A stretch of DNA of 52,885 nucleotides from CAUUCF01 sp963543695. GTDB taxonomy: Bacteria > Pseudomonadota > Gammaproteobacteria > UBA9339. Position numbers and translations under genes: made by a program. Within the stretch, counting starts at the first letter, position 1. Each line of letters opens with the position of its first letter. The stretch spans positions 1 through 52,885 of the forward strand of contig CAUUCF010000007.1 of the NCBI GenBank assembly GCA_963543695.1, read 5' to 3'. Of this stretch, positions 33,515 to 42,668 are shown piece by piece. A model generated the notes under the pieces. The model saw only the letters and a list, made by a program, of their open reading frames with translations, was not told the origin of the DNA and did no database searches.

Positions 33515-34646
33515 TGCTTAACGATAATTCTTTTAAAATTTGACTAAACGCAACTACCGGTGTATTTAAAAATTCCTCCTTAATGCGTCGAAAAGCTACT
33601 ATCTGTTTTTGTCGTTGTTCGTTACTATTTAATAATCGTAATAAAGCTGTAGCTAAAATTGGTGGCGAAACTTGATCTTGCAAAAATTCTGGCGCTACTT
33701 GGTTTCCGGCTAAAATATTACATAACCCAATATTTTTAATTTTTAACCACCTTTTAGCCAGTTGATATTCCCACCATTTGCCTCGATAAACAATGATCAA
33801 CGGTTTTTCAGATAAGGCAATTTCTAACGTTACCGTTCCGGAAGCAGCTAAAATTACATCCGATAACGTAATAGCGTCGTATGCATTTGATAAAACGACT
33901 ATTTTTAAGTTTGGATATCGCGTTAAAAAAGTATTTAAAAAATCTTCCCTAATGGAAAGAGCTTTAGGCAATACTAATTGTAATGGCATCTGCTTCGTTA
34001 ATAATTGAGCAGTAGCTAACATAGCTGGTAACAAATTTTTCAACTCACTTACTCTACTCCCCGGAAATAAACCTAACGTCATAATTTCTTTTTTTAAATG
34101 ATAACGTTGACGTAACGTTTCCACCGCTTCATGTTGCTCTACGCTTTTTAATAACACGTTACCAACGTAATGAACCTGCGTTACCCCACGTTGCCGATAA
34201 TATGCTACCTCAAACGGATAAATAACCATCATTCGATCAACAAATTTTTTAATCAATTTAATCCTATTAGGTCGCCAAGCCCAAATCGTCGGACTAATCA
34301 GATAAAGTACTTTACATCCAGCTTGTTTAGCTACTTTTGCTAAACGTAAATTAAAATCGGGGTAATCAACCAAAACAACAACGGGTTTATTCTCTAAAAT
34401 AAAATTTTTTAACGTTTGCCAAGCAGAATAAATTTTTTTGATGCTTTTCAGTAATTCGTTGATACCCATCACATGGAAATCTTTCGTATTCACTAACAAA
34501 TTAACTCCCGCTTTAGCTAAAACTTCTCCACCCATCCCGTAAAAAGAGAAATTGAACGATTGTGTCTGCCTAATAAATTCTAAAGCATGCAACTCTCCGG
34601 ATAATTCTCCCGTCACGATCAACATCGCTTCCCGCTTTTGCAACAT
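33510..34646 (-). CDS. lpxB: Lipid-A-disaccharide synthase
   Basis: LpxB joins lipid X and UDP-diacylglucosamine to form the lipid A disaccharide at the inner membrane. The 378-residue protein has the start VTGELSGELHALEFI (11-25), the FYGMGGEVLAKAG block, VMGINELL, the central ISPTIWAWRPNRIKLIKKFVD and LFPGSRVSEL. These match the GT19 family. It stands alone here: lpxA, lpxD and fabZ, its usual neighbours, are not adjacent. Its upstream side borders the decayed region 34647-35818. Confidence 0.96.
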   Translation of the reverse strand: MLQKREAMLIVTGELSGELHALEFIRQTQSFNFSFYGMGGEVLAKAGVNLLVNTKDFHVMGINELLKSIKKIYSAWQTLKNFILENKPVVVLVDYPDFNLRLAKVAKQAGCKVLYLISPTIWAWRPNRIKLIKKFVDRMMVIYPFEVAYYRQRGVTQVHYVGNVLLKSVEQHEAVETLRQRYHLKKEIMTLGLFPGSRVSELKNLLPAMLATAQLLTKQMPLQLVLPKALSIREDFLNTFLTRYPNLKIVVLSNAYDAITLSDVILAASGTVTLEIALSEKPLIIVYRGKWWEYQLAKRWLKIKNIGLCNILAGNQVAPEFLQDQVSPPILATALLRLLNSNEQRQKQIVAFRRIKEEFLNTPVVAFSQILKELSLST

Positions 34647-34731
34647 ATTTACCTTACTCTTCTTTTTTTAGAAAATAACATAAGCAAAAACAAATGACAA
34701 AACGGAAATTCTGTCAAGTTAAATTTTTTAA

Positions 34732-35760
34732 AAATCTACAAAAACCTTTAGAACTCTTGCTCTTAAAAAGAGTCCCTTCTTACGAAAAGAGCGTATTATT
34801 GACTTTGCTAGTTACCTATCTAAAAACTTTAACGTCACAACCAACCCTGGATTTGATATAAAAGTACCTTCGAATGTTCATGTAGTACATGACCTAATAA
34901 ATTCTTAGGGAATACATAGTGAAACTAACCCTTTAAAATTTAATAGTTAAATCATCTAAATATTAGAATGCACTATTATCTCTGTTAAACGTAAGCAAGT
35001 TTATGAAATTATTAAATAAAATCGTCTTTACGTAGGTAATTATGAATTTACTTATATTATGCTTTACGACAATTATATTCCTATCCCGATATAGACGAAT
35101 GCCATTGTCTGAATGTGAAGATATATGTTGCAATGATCAAAATAGTTATTATTAATTTAGGATTAAAACTATCGAAAAATGTTTCTTCGAACAAAACGAA
35201 TGTCCAACTAATTTTAATATTCAAACTTCTAATACCGAAGTAGAAACTTTAAAAAAGTAAGGACTAGCGTTCGGATCTGTACTTACTTCTTTACGACCAA
35301 GACAAAAAGATAGTTTACCCGATTTCTCGATCAATTGTACGTTCAAGGTCTAAGATGCATTAATTAACACCGTTACTTTATTAGTAAGCATCAAAAACAT
35401 ATTCTTATTCGTAAATATATTATATATTTACCTGATTATTTGTGACTACGATCCTAAAAGTCATTTCTTTGGAAAACGTAGGCAGGATATTACCCAAAAC
35501 AGGTTAATTCAATATCTAGTTAATTGAAAAGTTCTAGCTCCTAGCTAATCGTATTAAATAAAAACACTTCATGCGGATCTACGTTGAATTAGGCTTCGTT
35601 AAATAAAGGAATCAGTGAAGCATCAAAAATTTCATATTTTAATAAAAATTAACTTAATCCTTCTAAATCGATTGACGGTAAGTGATACGAATTTAATGGA
35701 TTCTTTTAGGTCGAACTAGAAAATTATAATTCATCAAAGAAGGTCAGTTTAAGTAAAAAC
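34732..35760 (+). pseudogene. Probable decayed gene in the largest intergenic gap
   Basis: The 1.17-kb gap between lpxB and uvrB holds no intact gene. On the plus strand, pieces read like degraded coding sequence: 58 open codons at 34732-34905 (including FASYLSKNFNVTTNPGFDI), and in another frame 57 open codons at 35354-35524 (including YDPKSHFFGKRRQDITQNR). A further stretch, 35207-35350, is broken only by a TAA at 35258. Stops are mostly TAA/TAG/TGA single-base changes, with at least one frame change. I cannot name the ancestral family. In such AT-rich DNA a random origin is possible, but the other gaps are far shorter. Confidence 0.4.
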
Positions 35761-35818
35761 TCAGGGCCAGATTTCTTTAGCAAATTATGTTAACGCACCA
35801 TCAATCTTAGAATTAAAA

Positions 35819-37843
35819 TTAAATCTGATTTAAATTTTTTAAAAGAAGCGTAATTTGATCCCTTAACGCGGCCGCTTTTTCAAACTCTAAAGCTTTCGCG
35901 GCTTTATGCATCATCTTTTCTAGTTTTTTTACTTTCTTTTCCAAAGCTCCGGCATCAGTTAGCCAACTATCGTCTATTTTCGTTTTTTTAGGTTCTTGAT
36001 TCAAATTAATTAACGTACTAACGGGTGAATCAATTAACTCGCGTTTAACGGCAGAAGGAGTTAAATTAAATTTTTGGTTATACGCTAATTGCTCTGTACG
36101 CCGACGTTCCATTTCAGCAATGGCTTGTTGCATCGCTTTAGTAAGGTGATCAGCATACATCACCACTTGCCCATTAGGATTTCTCGCGGCCCGACCACTC
36201 GTCTGAATTAACGCCGTAGTAGAACGTAAAAAACCTTCTTTATCGGCATCTAAAATTGCTACTAATCCTACTTCTGGTAAATCTAAACCTTCTCGCAATA
36301 AGTTAATACCCACTAAAACATCAAATTTACCTAAACGTAAATCGCGTAAAATTTCTACTCTTTCTAAAGTTAAAATTTCTGAATGCAAATAACGCGTTTT
36401 AATTTGTTTTTCCTCTAAAAAAGCTGAAACTCTTTCCGCCATTTTTTTCGTTAAAGTAGTAACTAAAATCCGTTCTTTTAATTTAATTTTTTCTTGAATC
36501 CGGAGAAATAAATCGTTAATTTGACTTTTCGCTGGACAAATCAATATTTCTGGATCTACAATTGCAGTTGGACGTACGAGTAACTCTACTATTTTTTCTG
36601 CCTGACTTTTTTCATATTCTCCCGGAGTAGCGGAAGAATAAATAATTAAATTAGACCTAGCTTCGAATTCTTCAAAAGTCAAAGGTCGGTTATCAAAAGC
36701 AGCAGGTAACCTAAAACCATAATTAACTAACGCTGTTTTTCTGGAATAATCCCCATGGTACATACTCCTTAATTGTGGTATAGTCACGTGTGACTCATCT
36801 AAAATAATTAGACCATCCTTAGGCAAATAATCTAATAAAGTAGGAGGTGGTTCCCCAGGTAAACGGTTAGAAAAATAACGCGAGTAATTTTCAATACCGT
36901 TACAATAACCCAGTTCATCTAACATTTCTAAATCATAGTTAACTCGTTTCAATAAACGTTCGGCATAATTAATTTCGTTTTTTTCGTGGAAAAAAGCTAG
37001 TTGTCGTTGTAAATCTTGTTTAATTCGTAAAGAAGCTTGTTCTATTGCTTTTTTTTGAACAATATAATGGTTAGTAGGATAAATATAAGCGCTGTAAACG
37101 ACTTTCTCTTTACGATTCGTTAAAGCATCAAAAAATTCAATTCGTGCAATTTGATCGTCATCGAAGATAATCGCTAATGCTAATTTATCTTCTTCCGCGG
37201 GAAATACATCTACCCTGTTTCCTCTAACCCGAAAACTACCTCGCGTAAATTCTTCTTTCGTTTCATACCTTAAAGTTACTAAATCTTGAACTAAGTTCGT
37301 TAAGTTAATTTCCTGCCCCACAAAAATACTTAAAGCCATCATTTGGTAATTTTCCGGATCTCCTAAACCGTAAATAGCTGAAACAGACGCGACTACGATG
37401 ACATCTCTCCTTTCTAATAAGGATCTAGTCGCCGATAACCTTAAACGCTCTATATATTCATTCACAGAAGCATTTTTTTCAATATAAGTATCTGAATAGG
37501 GTAAATACGCTTCAGGTTGATAAAAATCATAATAAGAAACAAAATATTCCACTTTATTTTTCGGAAAAAACTTTTTCATTTCCTCGTATAATTGAGCCGC
37601 TAAAATTTTATTATGAGCGATAATCACGGTAGGTTTTTTTAACTCCGCAATCGTATTTGCTAATACGAAAGTTTTCCCGCAACCAGTTACTCCTAATAAA
37701 ATTTGTTTAGATAAACGCTCTTGCAATACCCCTTGCGCTAATAATTTTACCACTCTCTCTTGAGCAGTAGTCAATTTAAAATCCGAATAAACCGAAAAAG
37801 CAAGAGATTCCGACACTACTGTACTGCTTTTACGACGTCCCAC
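35819..37843 (-). CDS. uvrB: UvrABC excision nuclease subunit B
   Basis: UvrB is the damage-verifying helicase-like subunit of nucleotide excision repair. The 674-residue protein has the Walker A motif GVTGCGKT (51-58), the beta-hairpin YYDFYQPEAY (about 104-113), DESHVTIPQ, helicase motifs in the C-terminal half (SGRAARN) and a UVR domain (about 640-668) that binds UvrC or UvrA. The length equals the E. coli protein. The first 20 or so residues are unlike the family, so the true start may be slightly downstream. It overlaps mshG by 28 bases and ends the pilus operon. Confidence 0.97.
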   Translation of the reverse strand: MGRRKSSTVVSESLAFSVYSDFKLTTAQERVVKLLAQGVLQERLSKQILLGVTGCGKTFVLANTIAELKKPTVIIAHNKILAAQLYEEMKKFFPKNKVEYFVSYYDFYQPEAYLPYSDTYIEKNASVNEYIERLRLSATRSLLERRDVIVVASVSAIYGLGDPENYQMMALSIFVGQEINLTNLVQDLVTLRYETKEEFTRGSFRVRGNRVDVFPAEEDKLALAIIFDDDQIARIEFFDALTNRKEKVVYSAYIYPTNHYIVQKKAIEQASLRIKQDLQRQLAFFHEKNEINYAERLLKRVNYDLEMLDELGYCNGIENYSRYFSNRLPGEPPPTLLDYLPKDGLIILDESHVTIPQLRSMYHGDYSRKTALVNYGFRLPAAFDNRPLTFEEFEARSNLIIYSSATPGEYEKSQAEKIVELLVRPTAIVDPEILICPAKSQINDLFLRIQEKIKLKERILVTTLTKKMAERVSAFLEEKQIKTRYLHSEILTLERVEILRDLRLGKFDVLVGINLLREGLDLPEVGLVAILDADKEGFLRSTTALIQTSGRAARNPNGQVVMYADHLTKAMQQAIAEMERRRTEQLAYNQKFNLTPSAVKRELIDSPVSTLINLNQEPKKTKIDDSWLTDAGALEKKVKKLEKMMHKAAKALEFEKAAALRDQITLLLKNLNQI

Positions 37844-39048
37844 ATCGGGAAATAAATCCCCATCACCATGATTAAAACGACTAAACCAATAACCACCATT
37901 AACAATGGTTCAATTAAAAACGTTATTCGGCTAGTCATATAACTTAATTCACGATCATAAATATTAGCTAATTCCGTTAGTATCGTATCGAATTGTTGGC
38001 TATCTTCAGCGATTTCTATCATTTGTTCTGCAATTGGAGTAAAAATGTGACGATCCGTAATATTTTGACTAAAGCTCTCTCCTCGTTCCAAAGCAAATCG
38101 AACGTCTAATAATTGTTGGGCAATATATTTATTAGATAAAACACCAACCGTATTTTCTAAAGCGTTTAATAAAGGTACCCCTGACTTAACCATTAACCCT
38201 AGAGTCCAAGCAAATTGAGAAATAGCAGCCTGAGTAACTAAAGTACCAATCACCGGTATTTTTAACATTAAACGATCTTTAAAAATTCTTACTTTATGGA
38301 CTTTTAATAACCTTTTAACTATCAAAACGGTTCCTAATATCCCGCCCAATATCCCCACGATATATTTAGTAAGAAAATTGGAAAAACCTAACAAAAGCAA
38401 CGTCATTTTTGGCAATTCAACTCCTAAACTCAAAAACATTCCACTGAATTTAGGCACTACCCAATAACATAACGCTAAAATTGCACAAACCGCAAAGGTT
38501 AAAACAAAAACCGGATAACTCAGCGCTTTACGTAAATTTCTACGATTTGTAAGTTGTTTATCAATAAATAAAGCTAAATATTCTAGTACGTTACCTAAAT
38601 TACCCGTATTTTCTCCGATGTTAATCATCGGTACTACTAATTCAGGGAAAATTTTTGGATAATGGCTAAACGCTACCGATAAGGAATTACCACTAGCTAC
38701 CTCATTGGCAATATCGGTAATTACTTTTTTTAATAATACGTTATCTTCGGTTAATGCCAGTTTATTTAACGCGCTAATTAAAGGAACCCCAGCTAATAAC
38801 AAGGTTGCCATTTGAAAATAAAAATGTTGTACTTTTTCTAATGGCACTCGTGTTGTCATCAATCGAAATTGATAATTCCACTGTTGCAACCGATTTTTAG
38901 TACCGCTTTCCCTTTGTTCTTGGATATCTACCGGCAAAATTCCTCGACTACTTAAAGTATCGATAACCGCCGCGATAGATTCTCCTTCGATGGTTCCAGA
39001 AACGATTCTTCCTTCTAAATTTTTACCTTGATAACGATACGTACTCAT
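37816..39048 (-). CDS. mshG: MSHA/type IV pilus inner-membrane platform protein MshG (PilC/GspF family)
   Basis: The 410-residue protein is the inner-membrane platform on which the assembly ATPase works. Two copies of the T2SF domain are visible (about 70-190 and 270-390), each followed by membrane segments: ALSYPVFVLTFAVCAILALCYW (about 171), YIVGILGGILGTVLIV (about 220) and the C-terminal VVIGLVVLIMVMGIYFP. The N-terminus (YRYQGKNLEGRIVSGTIEGE) is typical of PilC/MshG. It directly follows mshE with one base between. Gene order, more than sequence alone, favours the MSHA subtype. Confidence 0.9.
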   Translation of the reverse strand: MSTYRYQGKNLEGRIVSGTIEGESIAAVIDTLSSRGILPVDIQEQRESGTKNRLQQWNYQFRLMTTRVPLEKVQHFYFQMATLLLAGVPLISALNKLALTEDNVLLKKVITDIANEVASGNSLSVAFSHYPKIFPELVVPMINIGENTGNLGNVLEYLALFIDKQLTNRRNLRKALSYPVFVLTFAVCAILALCYWVVPKFSGMFLSLGVELPKMTLLLLGFSNFLTKYIVGILGGILGTVLIVKRLLKVHKVRIFKDRLMLKIPVIGTLVTQAAISQFAWTLGLMVKSGVPLLNALENTVGVLSNKYIAQQLLDVRFALERGESFSQNITDRHIFTPIAEQMIEIAEDSQQFDTILTELANIYDRELSYMTSRITFLIEPLLMVVIGLVVLIMVMGIYFPMWDVVKAVQ

Positions 39049-39049
39049 T

Positions 39050-40576
39050 TTACGCTCCCACCAACTTTAAAACTTCGTCTAAAGAAATCAGATGTTGCGC
39101 CGCTAACTCAAAAGCGCTGTTAAACAGTGTACTTCGATTTTTTCTACTATTTAATACTTCGTTAAATTCAGCCCCTCCACGTTTTAAAGCAAAACGTAAT
39201 TCGTCGTCTAAAATTAACAATTCGTACACTCCTTTCATTCCTAAATAACCCGTACCTTGACAATATTTACAACCGGCACCTCTAACGTAACTATGTTTAT
39301 GAAATTGTTCCCCTAATTTACCTTCAAAAAAAATACGCTCTTTTTCTAAAGGGAGATATTCTTGCACGCAATGAGGACAAACCGTACGAACTAAACGTTG
39401 AGCTAAAGCCCCTCTTAAAGCTGCTGCTACTAAATAAGGTTCTAGACCCATATCAATTAACCGTTCAGCTACTCCAGCAGCATCATTCGTATGTAAAGTA
39501 GAAAAAACCGTATGTCCTGTTAACGCCGAGCGCAAAGCAATTTCTGCTGTTTCATGATCCCGAATTTCTCCGATTAAAATCACGTCTGGATCTTGACGCA
39601 AAACCGATCGCAAAGCTTCTGCAAAAGTCAACCCAATATTAGTATTTACTTGCACTTGATTCGCTCTATTTAATTCGTACTCGATCGGATCCTCAATAGT
39701 GATAATGTTTTTCGAAACATCATTAATTTCCGATAAAGCGCCGTATAACGTAGTAGTTTTACCGCTCCCCGTTGGACCAGTTGCTAAAATGATTCCATTG
39801 GGCGCATGAATTAAAGAACGAAAATCTTGCAACGTTTTTCCCGACATACCGGAACTTTCAAGACTTAAAGCTTGAGTTCCTTTACGTAAGATTCGCATGA
39901 CGATGCTTTCACCGTATTGAACAGGTAAAGTAGACAAACGCACCCCAAACCTTACCCCTTTAATCTCTAAATTAAAACGCCCATCTTGAGGTAATCGCTT
40001 TTCCGAGATATTTAAATGAGCCATCAATTTAAGGCGTTGAGTTAAAGCCGCCACTACCGTCTTTTTCCCCTCTAACGGAAGAACTTGTTCATTTAAAAGT
40101 CCATCAACGCGTAAACGGATCCTTAATAAATTTTCTGCTGGTTCAATGTGAATATCAGAAGCTCGATTTTGTATCGCATACTCAAATATAGCCCCTAATA
40201 ATTGTATTACGGCTGGCTCGTCTCCCTGTACCATTTGGTTACGATCATAATTACTCAGTTCCTTAACTAATTTATCAGCATAAGTCATTAACGAATTATT
40301 TAACGCATTATTTGATTGCTGATATAAATCGGCACAACGTTTTTCAAAATCTTCGCGGCTAATTCTAACTATTCGTAAAGGTCGCTTTAAAATTCTAGAC
40401 AATTCGTCAATCCACAACAATTGCTTAGGATCTACCATCCCTAAAACAACTCTCCCTGCTTCTTCAGCTAAAACTAAAGTTTCGAATTTACGTATTTGTT
40501 TTTCCGACAAATATTCGGCTAACTTATGATCAAGCACATAATTATCTATGTTAATTAATTCAACGTCTTTGTACAT
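39050..40576 (-). CDS. mshE: Pilus assembly ATPase MshE (PilB/GspE family)
   Basis: The 508-residue cytoplasmic hexameric ATPase drives pilin polymerisation. It has an N-terminal MshEN/GspE-N region (about 1-110), Walker A in ATGPTGSGKTTTLYG (about 265), the Asp box ITIEDPIEY, Walker B in DPDVILIGEIRDHETAE, and a tetracysteine zinc site CPHC...CKYC (about 415-450). MshE proteins in Vibrio bind cyclic di-GMP through N-terminal motifs; whether this one does cannot be decided by eye. It sits three bases after mshN. Confidence 0.93.
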   Translation of the reverse strand: MYKDVELINIDNYVLDHKLAEYLSEKQIRKFETLVLAEEAGRVVLGMVDPKQLLWIDELSRILKRPLRIVRISREDFEKRCADLYQQSNNALNNSLMTYADKLVKELSNYDRNQMVQGDEPAVIQLLGAIFEYAIQNRASDIHIEPAENLLRIRLRVDGLLNEQVLPLEGKKTVVAALTQRLKLMAHLNISEKRLPQDGRFNLEIKGVRFGVRLSTLPVQYGESIVMRILRKGTQALSLESSGMSGKTLQDFRSLIHAPNGIILATGPTGSGKTTTLYGALSEINDVSKNIITIEDPIEYELNRANQVQVNTNIGLTFAEALRSVLRQDPDVILIGEIRDHETAEIALRSALTGHTVFSTLHTNDAAGVAERLIDMGLEPYLVAAALRGALAQRLVRTVCPHCVQEYLPLEKERIFFEGKLGEQFHKHSYVRGAGCKYCQGTGYLGMKGVYELLILDDELRFALKRGGAEFNEVLNSRKNRSTLFNSAFELAAQHLISLDEVLKLVGA

Positions 40577-40579
40577 TTA

Positions 40580-41782
40580 TTATTTCCTTATTTTAGATTC
40601 TATAAATTCTTTAATCTCATAATCTAAATCATTAGCGTTAATTCGTTGATAAACTTCTTTTGCTTCTTTTTCTTTCCCCTGTATTTCCAAACTTAACCCC
40701 AATCCAATCCACCAAGCCAAATTATTAGCATCCTGGTTAATTAACGCCCGGTAAGTTTTCTCCGCTAATCCATATTCCCCATTATGATAAGCAACGCTAG
40801 CCAAAATAGCCATCACCTCTTGATCACAATCCGGATGCCTAGATAACTTCTTTAAAAGAGCTAACGCCGATGTTTGTTCTTCTTGTAATAAATACCATTG
40901 TACTTTTAATTTGTTCAAATTCAGGTTTTGAGGAAACAACTTTAGTCCTTCTTCGATTACTTGCCCAGCTTTTAGTAAATTACCTTTTTTTAATAAGAGA
41001 TTAATCAATTCTTCCCGTTCCTCCGGTGCTTTTGGATACTCGTTCACAAATTGATATAAAGCTACGATCGCCTCTTCTTCTTTTTGCTGTTCTAATAAAG
41101 TAGCGATTCTTTTAGACTCTAAAATTTTTCTTTCGTCCGTCGTTAATGGAATTAAAATTTTTTCCATATTACCTACATTCGAAACTAAAGTAATTCTGAT
41201 TTGGTTAACCCCTTCGTTCATAACTAACCCAAATTCAAGTAAATTACTTAGTTTAATGGTCACTTGATCTTCTGTATCCGTAACGTAATAACGCACCTGT
41301 TCCGAATAAGGAATTTTAATGCGCATTGCTTCATTAAAATAGATTTTTAACGTACGAGCATCTTCTTGCTGCCAGCTAATTGGCCCCTCTCCTTTTAATA
41401 ATAAAGTATGCTTGTTTAATTCCGTTATTTCTACTTGTTTTTTAATTTTTTGTCCTTGCTCTACTATTCCTGCTTTTTGCGTTTCAGCAACTACTGGGTT
41501 TACTACCGTCGCCGCTTGATTAACAACTGCTACAGTTTTAGGCGCGTTTACCTTAACTGTTTGGTTAAAACGTTGCTGAACTACTAAAAATTTACCGACC
41601 CAAAACATTAATAAGCCGATGATTCCCCCTAACGTAAACAATAAAAAAATAACCTTTCTCTCTTTTTTAGGATCCTCATCGATTACTACGTGATTACGGT
41701 AATAATTTGCCGATTGCCCGTTAATTCTATTTTTTTTAGCTTGTGTTTCTGCTTCTTTTAACCGGGTATACTTAAAACTCAT
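40580..41782 (-). CDS. mshN: TPR protein, MshN-like
   Basis: The 400-residue protein has one membrane segment (about 45-68, VIFLLFTLGGIIGLLMFWVG) after a basic cytoplasmic N-terminus. It has a middle region of mixed strands (about 115-210), then TPR-like helices (about 220-395: EEAIVALYQFVNEYPK, AGQVIEEGLKLFPQNLNLNK, GEYGLAEKTYRALINQDANN). It lies between mshM and mshE, the place of mshN in the Vibrio MSHA locus. Its role there is poorly defined. It overlaps mshM by 11 bases. Confidence 0.72.
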   Translation of the reverse strand: MSFKYTRLKEAETQAKKNRINGQSANYYRNHVVIDEDPKKERKVIFLLFTLGGIIGLLMFWVGKFLVVQQRFNQTVKVNAPKTVAVVNQAATVVNPVVAETQKAGIVEQGQKIKKQVEITELNKHTLLLKGEGPISWQQEDARTLKIYFNEAMRIKIPYSEQVRYYVTDTEDQVTIKLSNLLEFGLVMNEGVNQIRITLVSNVGNMEKILIPLTTDERKILESKRIATLLEQQKEEEAIVALYQFVNEYPKAPEEREELINLLLKKGNLLKAGQVIEEGLKLFPQNLNLNKLKVQWYLLQEEQTSALALLKKLSRHPDCDQEVMAILASVAYHNGEYGLAEKTYRALINQDANNLAWWIGLGLSLEIQGKEKEAKEVYQRINANDLDYEIKEFIESKIRK

Positions 41783-42653
41783 GTTTACTCCAAATTTTTT
41801 TTAATTTCTGCCACCAATTATCCCTGCTTTGCTTCGTTAATTTTCGATTAACTCGGTTAAAAATCTCAATATCACAAGTTGTTTTACGATTAACGTAAGT
41901 CTCCAACAATAAACGATGAGCTAACATATTAATTCTACGCGGAATACCATCACTAACTTTATAAAATTGTCGTAAAACTTTTTCGGTAAATAAATTATTT
42001 AAATCCCCTACATAACCCGCTATCCTTAATCTCCCTTTCAAATACCGTTTGAAAAACGTAAAACTACCAATCCGTTCTAAAGTAAAATTAGCAACCACCC
42101 TCTCTTTTAATTGTCTCAAAGAATAAGTATTTAAACGTTTCTCTAATTCAGGTTGACCCACTAAAAGTATTTGGACTAATTTATGCGAATTCGTTTCTAA
42201 ATTACTAATTAACCTTATTCCTTCTAAAATAGCGTCACTACAACTTTGAGCTTCATCCAAAATTAAAACGACTTGACGCCCTTTTTGATATTCCTGAATC
42301 AAATAATCATTAATGATATTTAATAAAGCAAAAGAATCTTTATCTTCTAAATTTTTAGCTTCTAATTCTTGACCAATCGTTTTATATAAGGCTAAAACAT
42401 CGCTAAAATAACCCGACAAATAGATAGAGGTAAAAGTCTCTTTTTTACCGTCTAAAAAATCTAGCAGACGATTACAAAATAAAGTTTTACCAGTACCTAC
42501 TTCCCCCGTTAAAGTTAAAAACCATTCCCCTCTTTCTAAATATTGAATTACCGTAAAAAAAACATCCTCTTGATTATTAACTTCACAAAAATACTTTACC
42601 CCAGGAGTAATATCAAAAGGTAGTTCCGCAAAACCAAAGTAGTCTAAGTACAT
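41772..42653 (-). CDS. mshM: AAA ATPase, MshM/ExeA-like
   Basis: The 293-residue protein begins MYLDYFGFAELPFDITPG, the usual start of ExeA/MshM ATPases. It has Walker A GEVGTGKTLFC (about 51-61), Walker B VVLILDEAQ (about 128-136), and an arginine-rich sensor 2 region PRRINMLAHR. ExeA helps position the secretin in type II secretion systems; MshM is the pilus counterpart. No peptidoglycan-binding domain is present at the C-terminus, unlike ExeA. It lies 15 bases after the secretin gene. Confidence 0.85.
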   Translation of the reverse strand: MYLDYFGFAELPFDITPGVKYFCEVNNQEDVFFTVIQYLERGEWFLTLTGEVGTGKTLFCNRLLDFLDGKKETFTSIYLSGYFSDVLALYKTIGQELEAKNLEDKDSFALLNIINDYLIQEYQKGRQVVLILDEAQSCSDAILEGIRLISNLETNSHKLVQILLVGQPELEKRLNTYSLRQLKERVVANFTLERIGSFTFFKRYLKGRLRIAGYVGDLNNLFTEKVLRQFYKVSDGIPRRINMLAHRLLLETYVNRKTTCDIEIFNRVNRKLTKQSRDNWWQKLKKIWSKHEF

Positions 42654-42668
42654 ATTCTTTTTTAAAGT

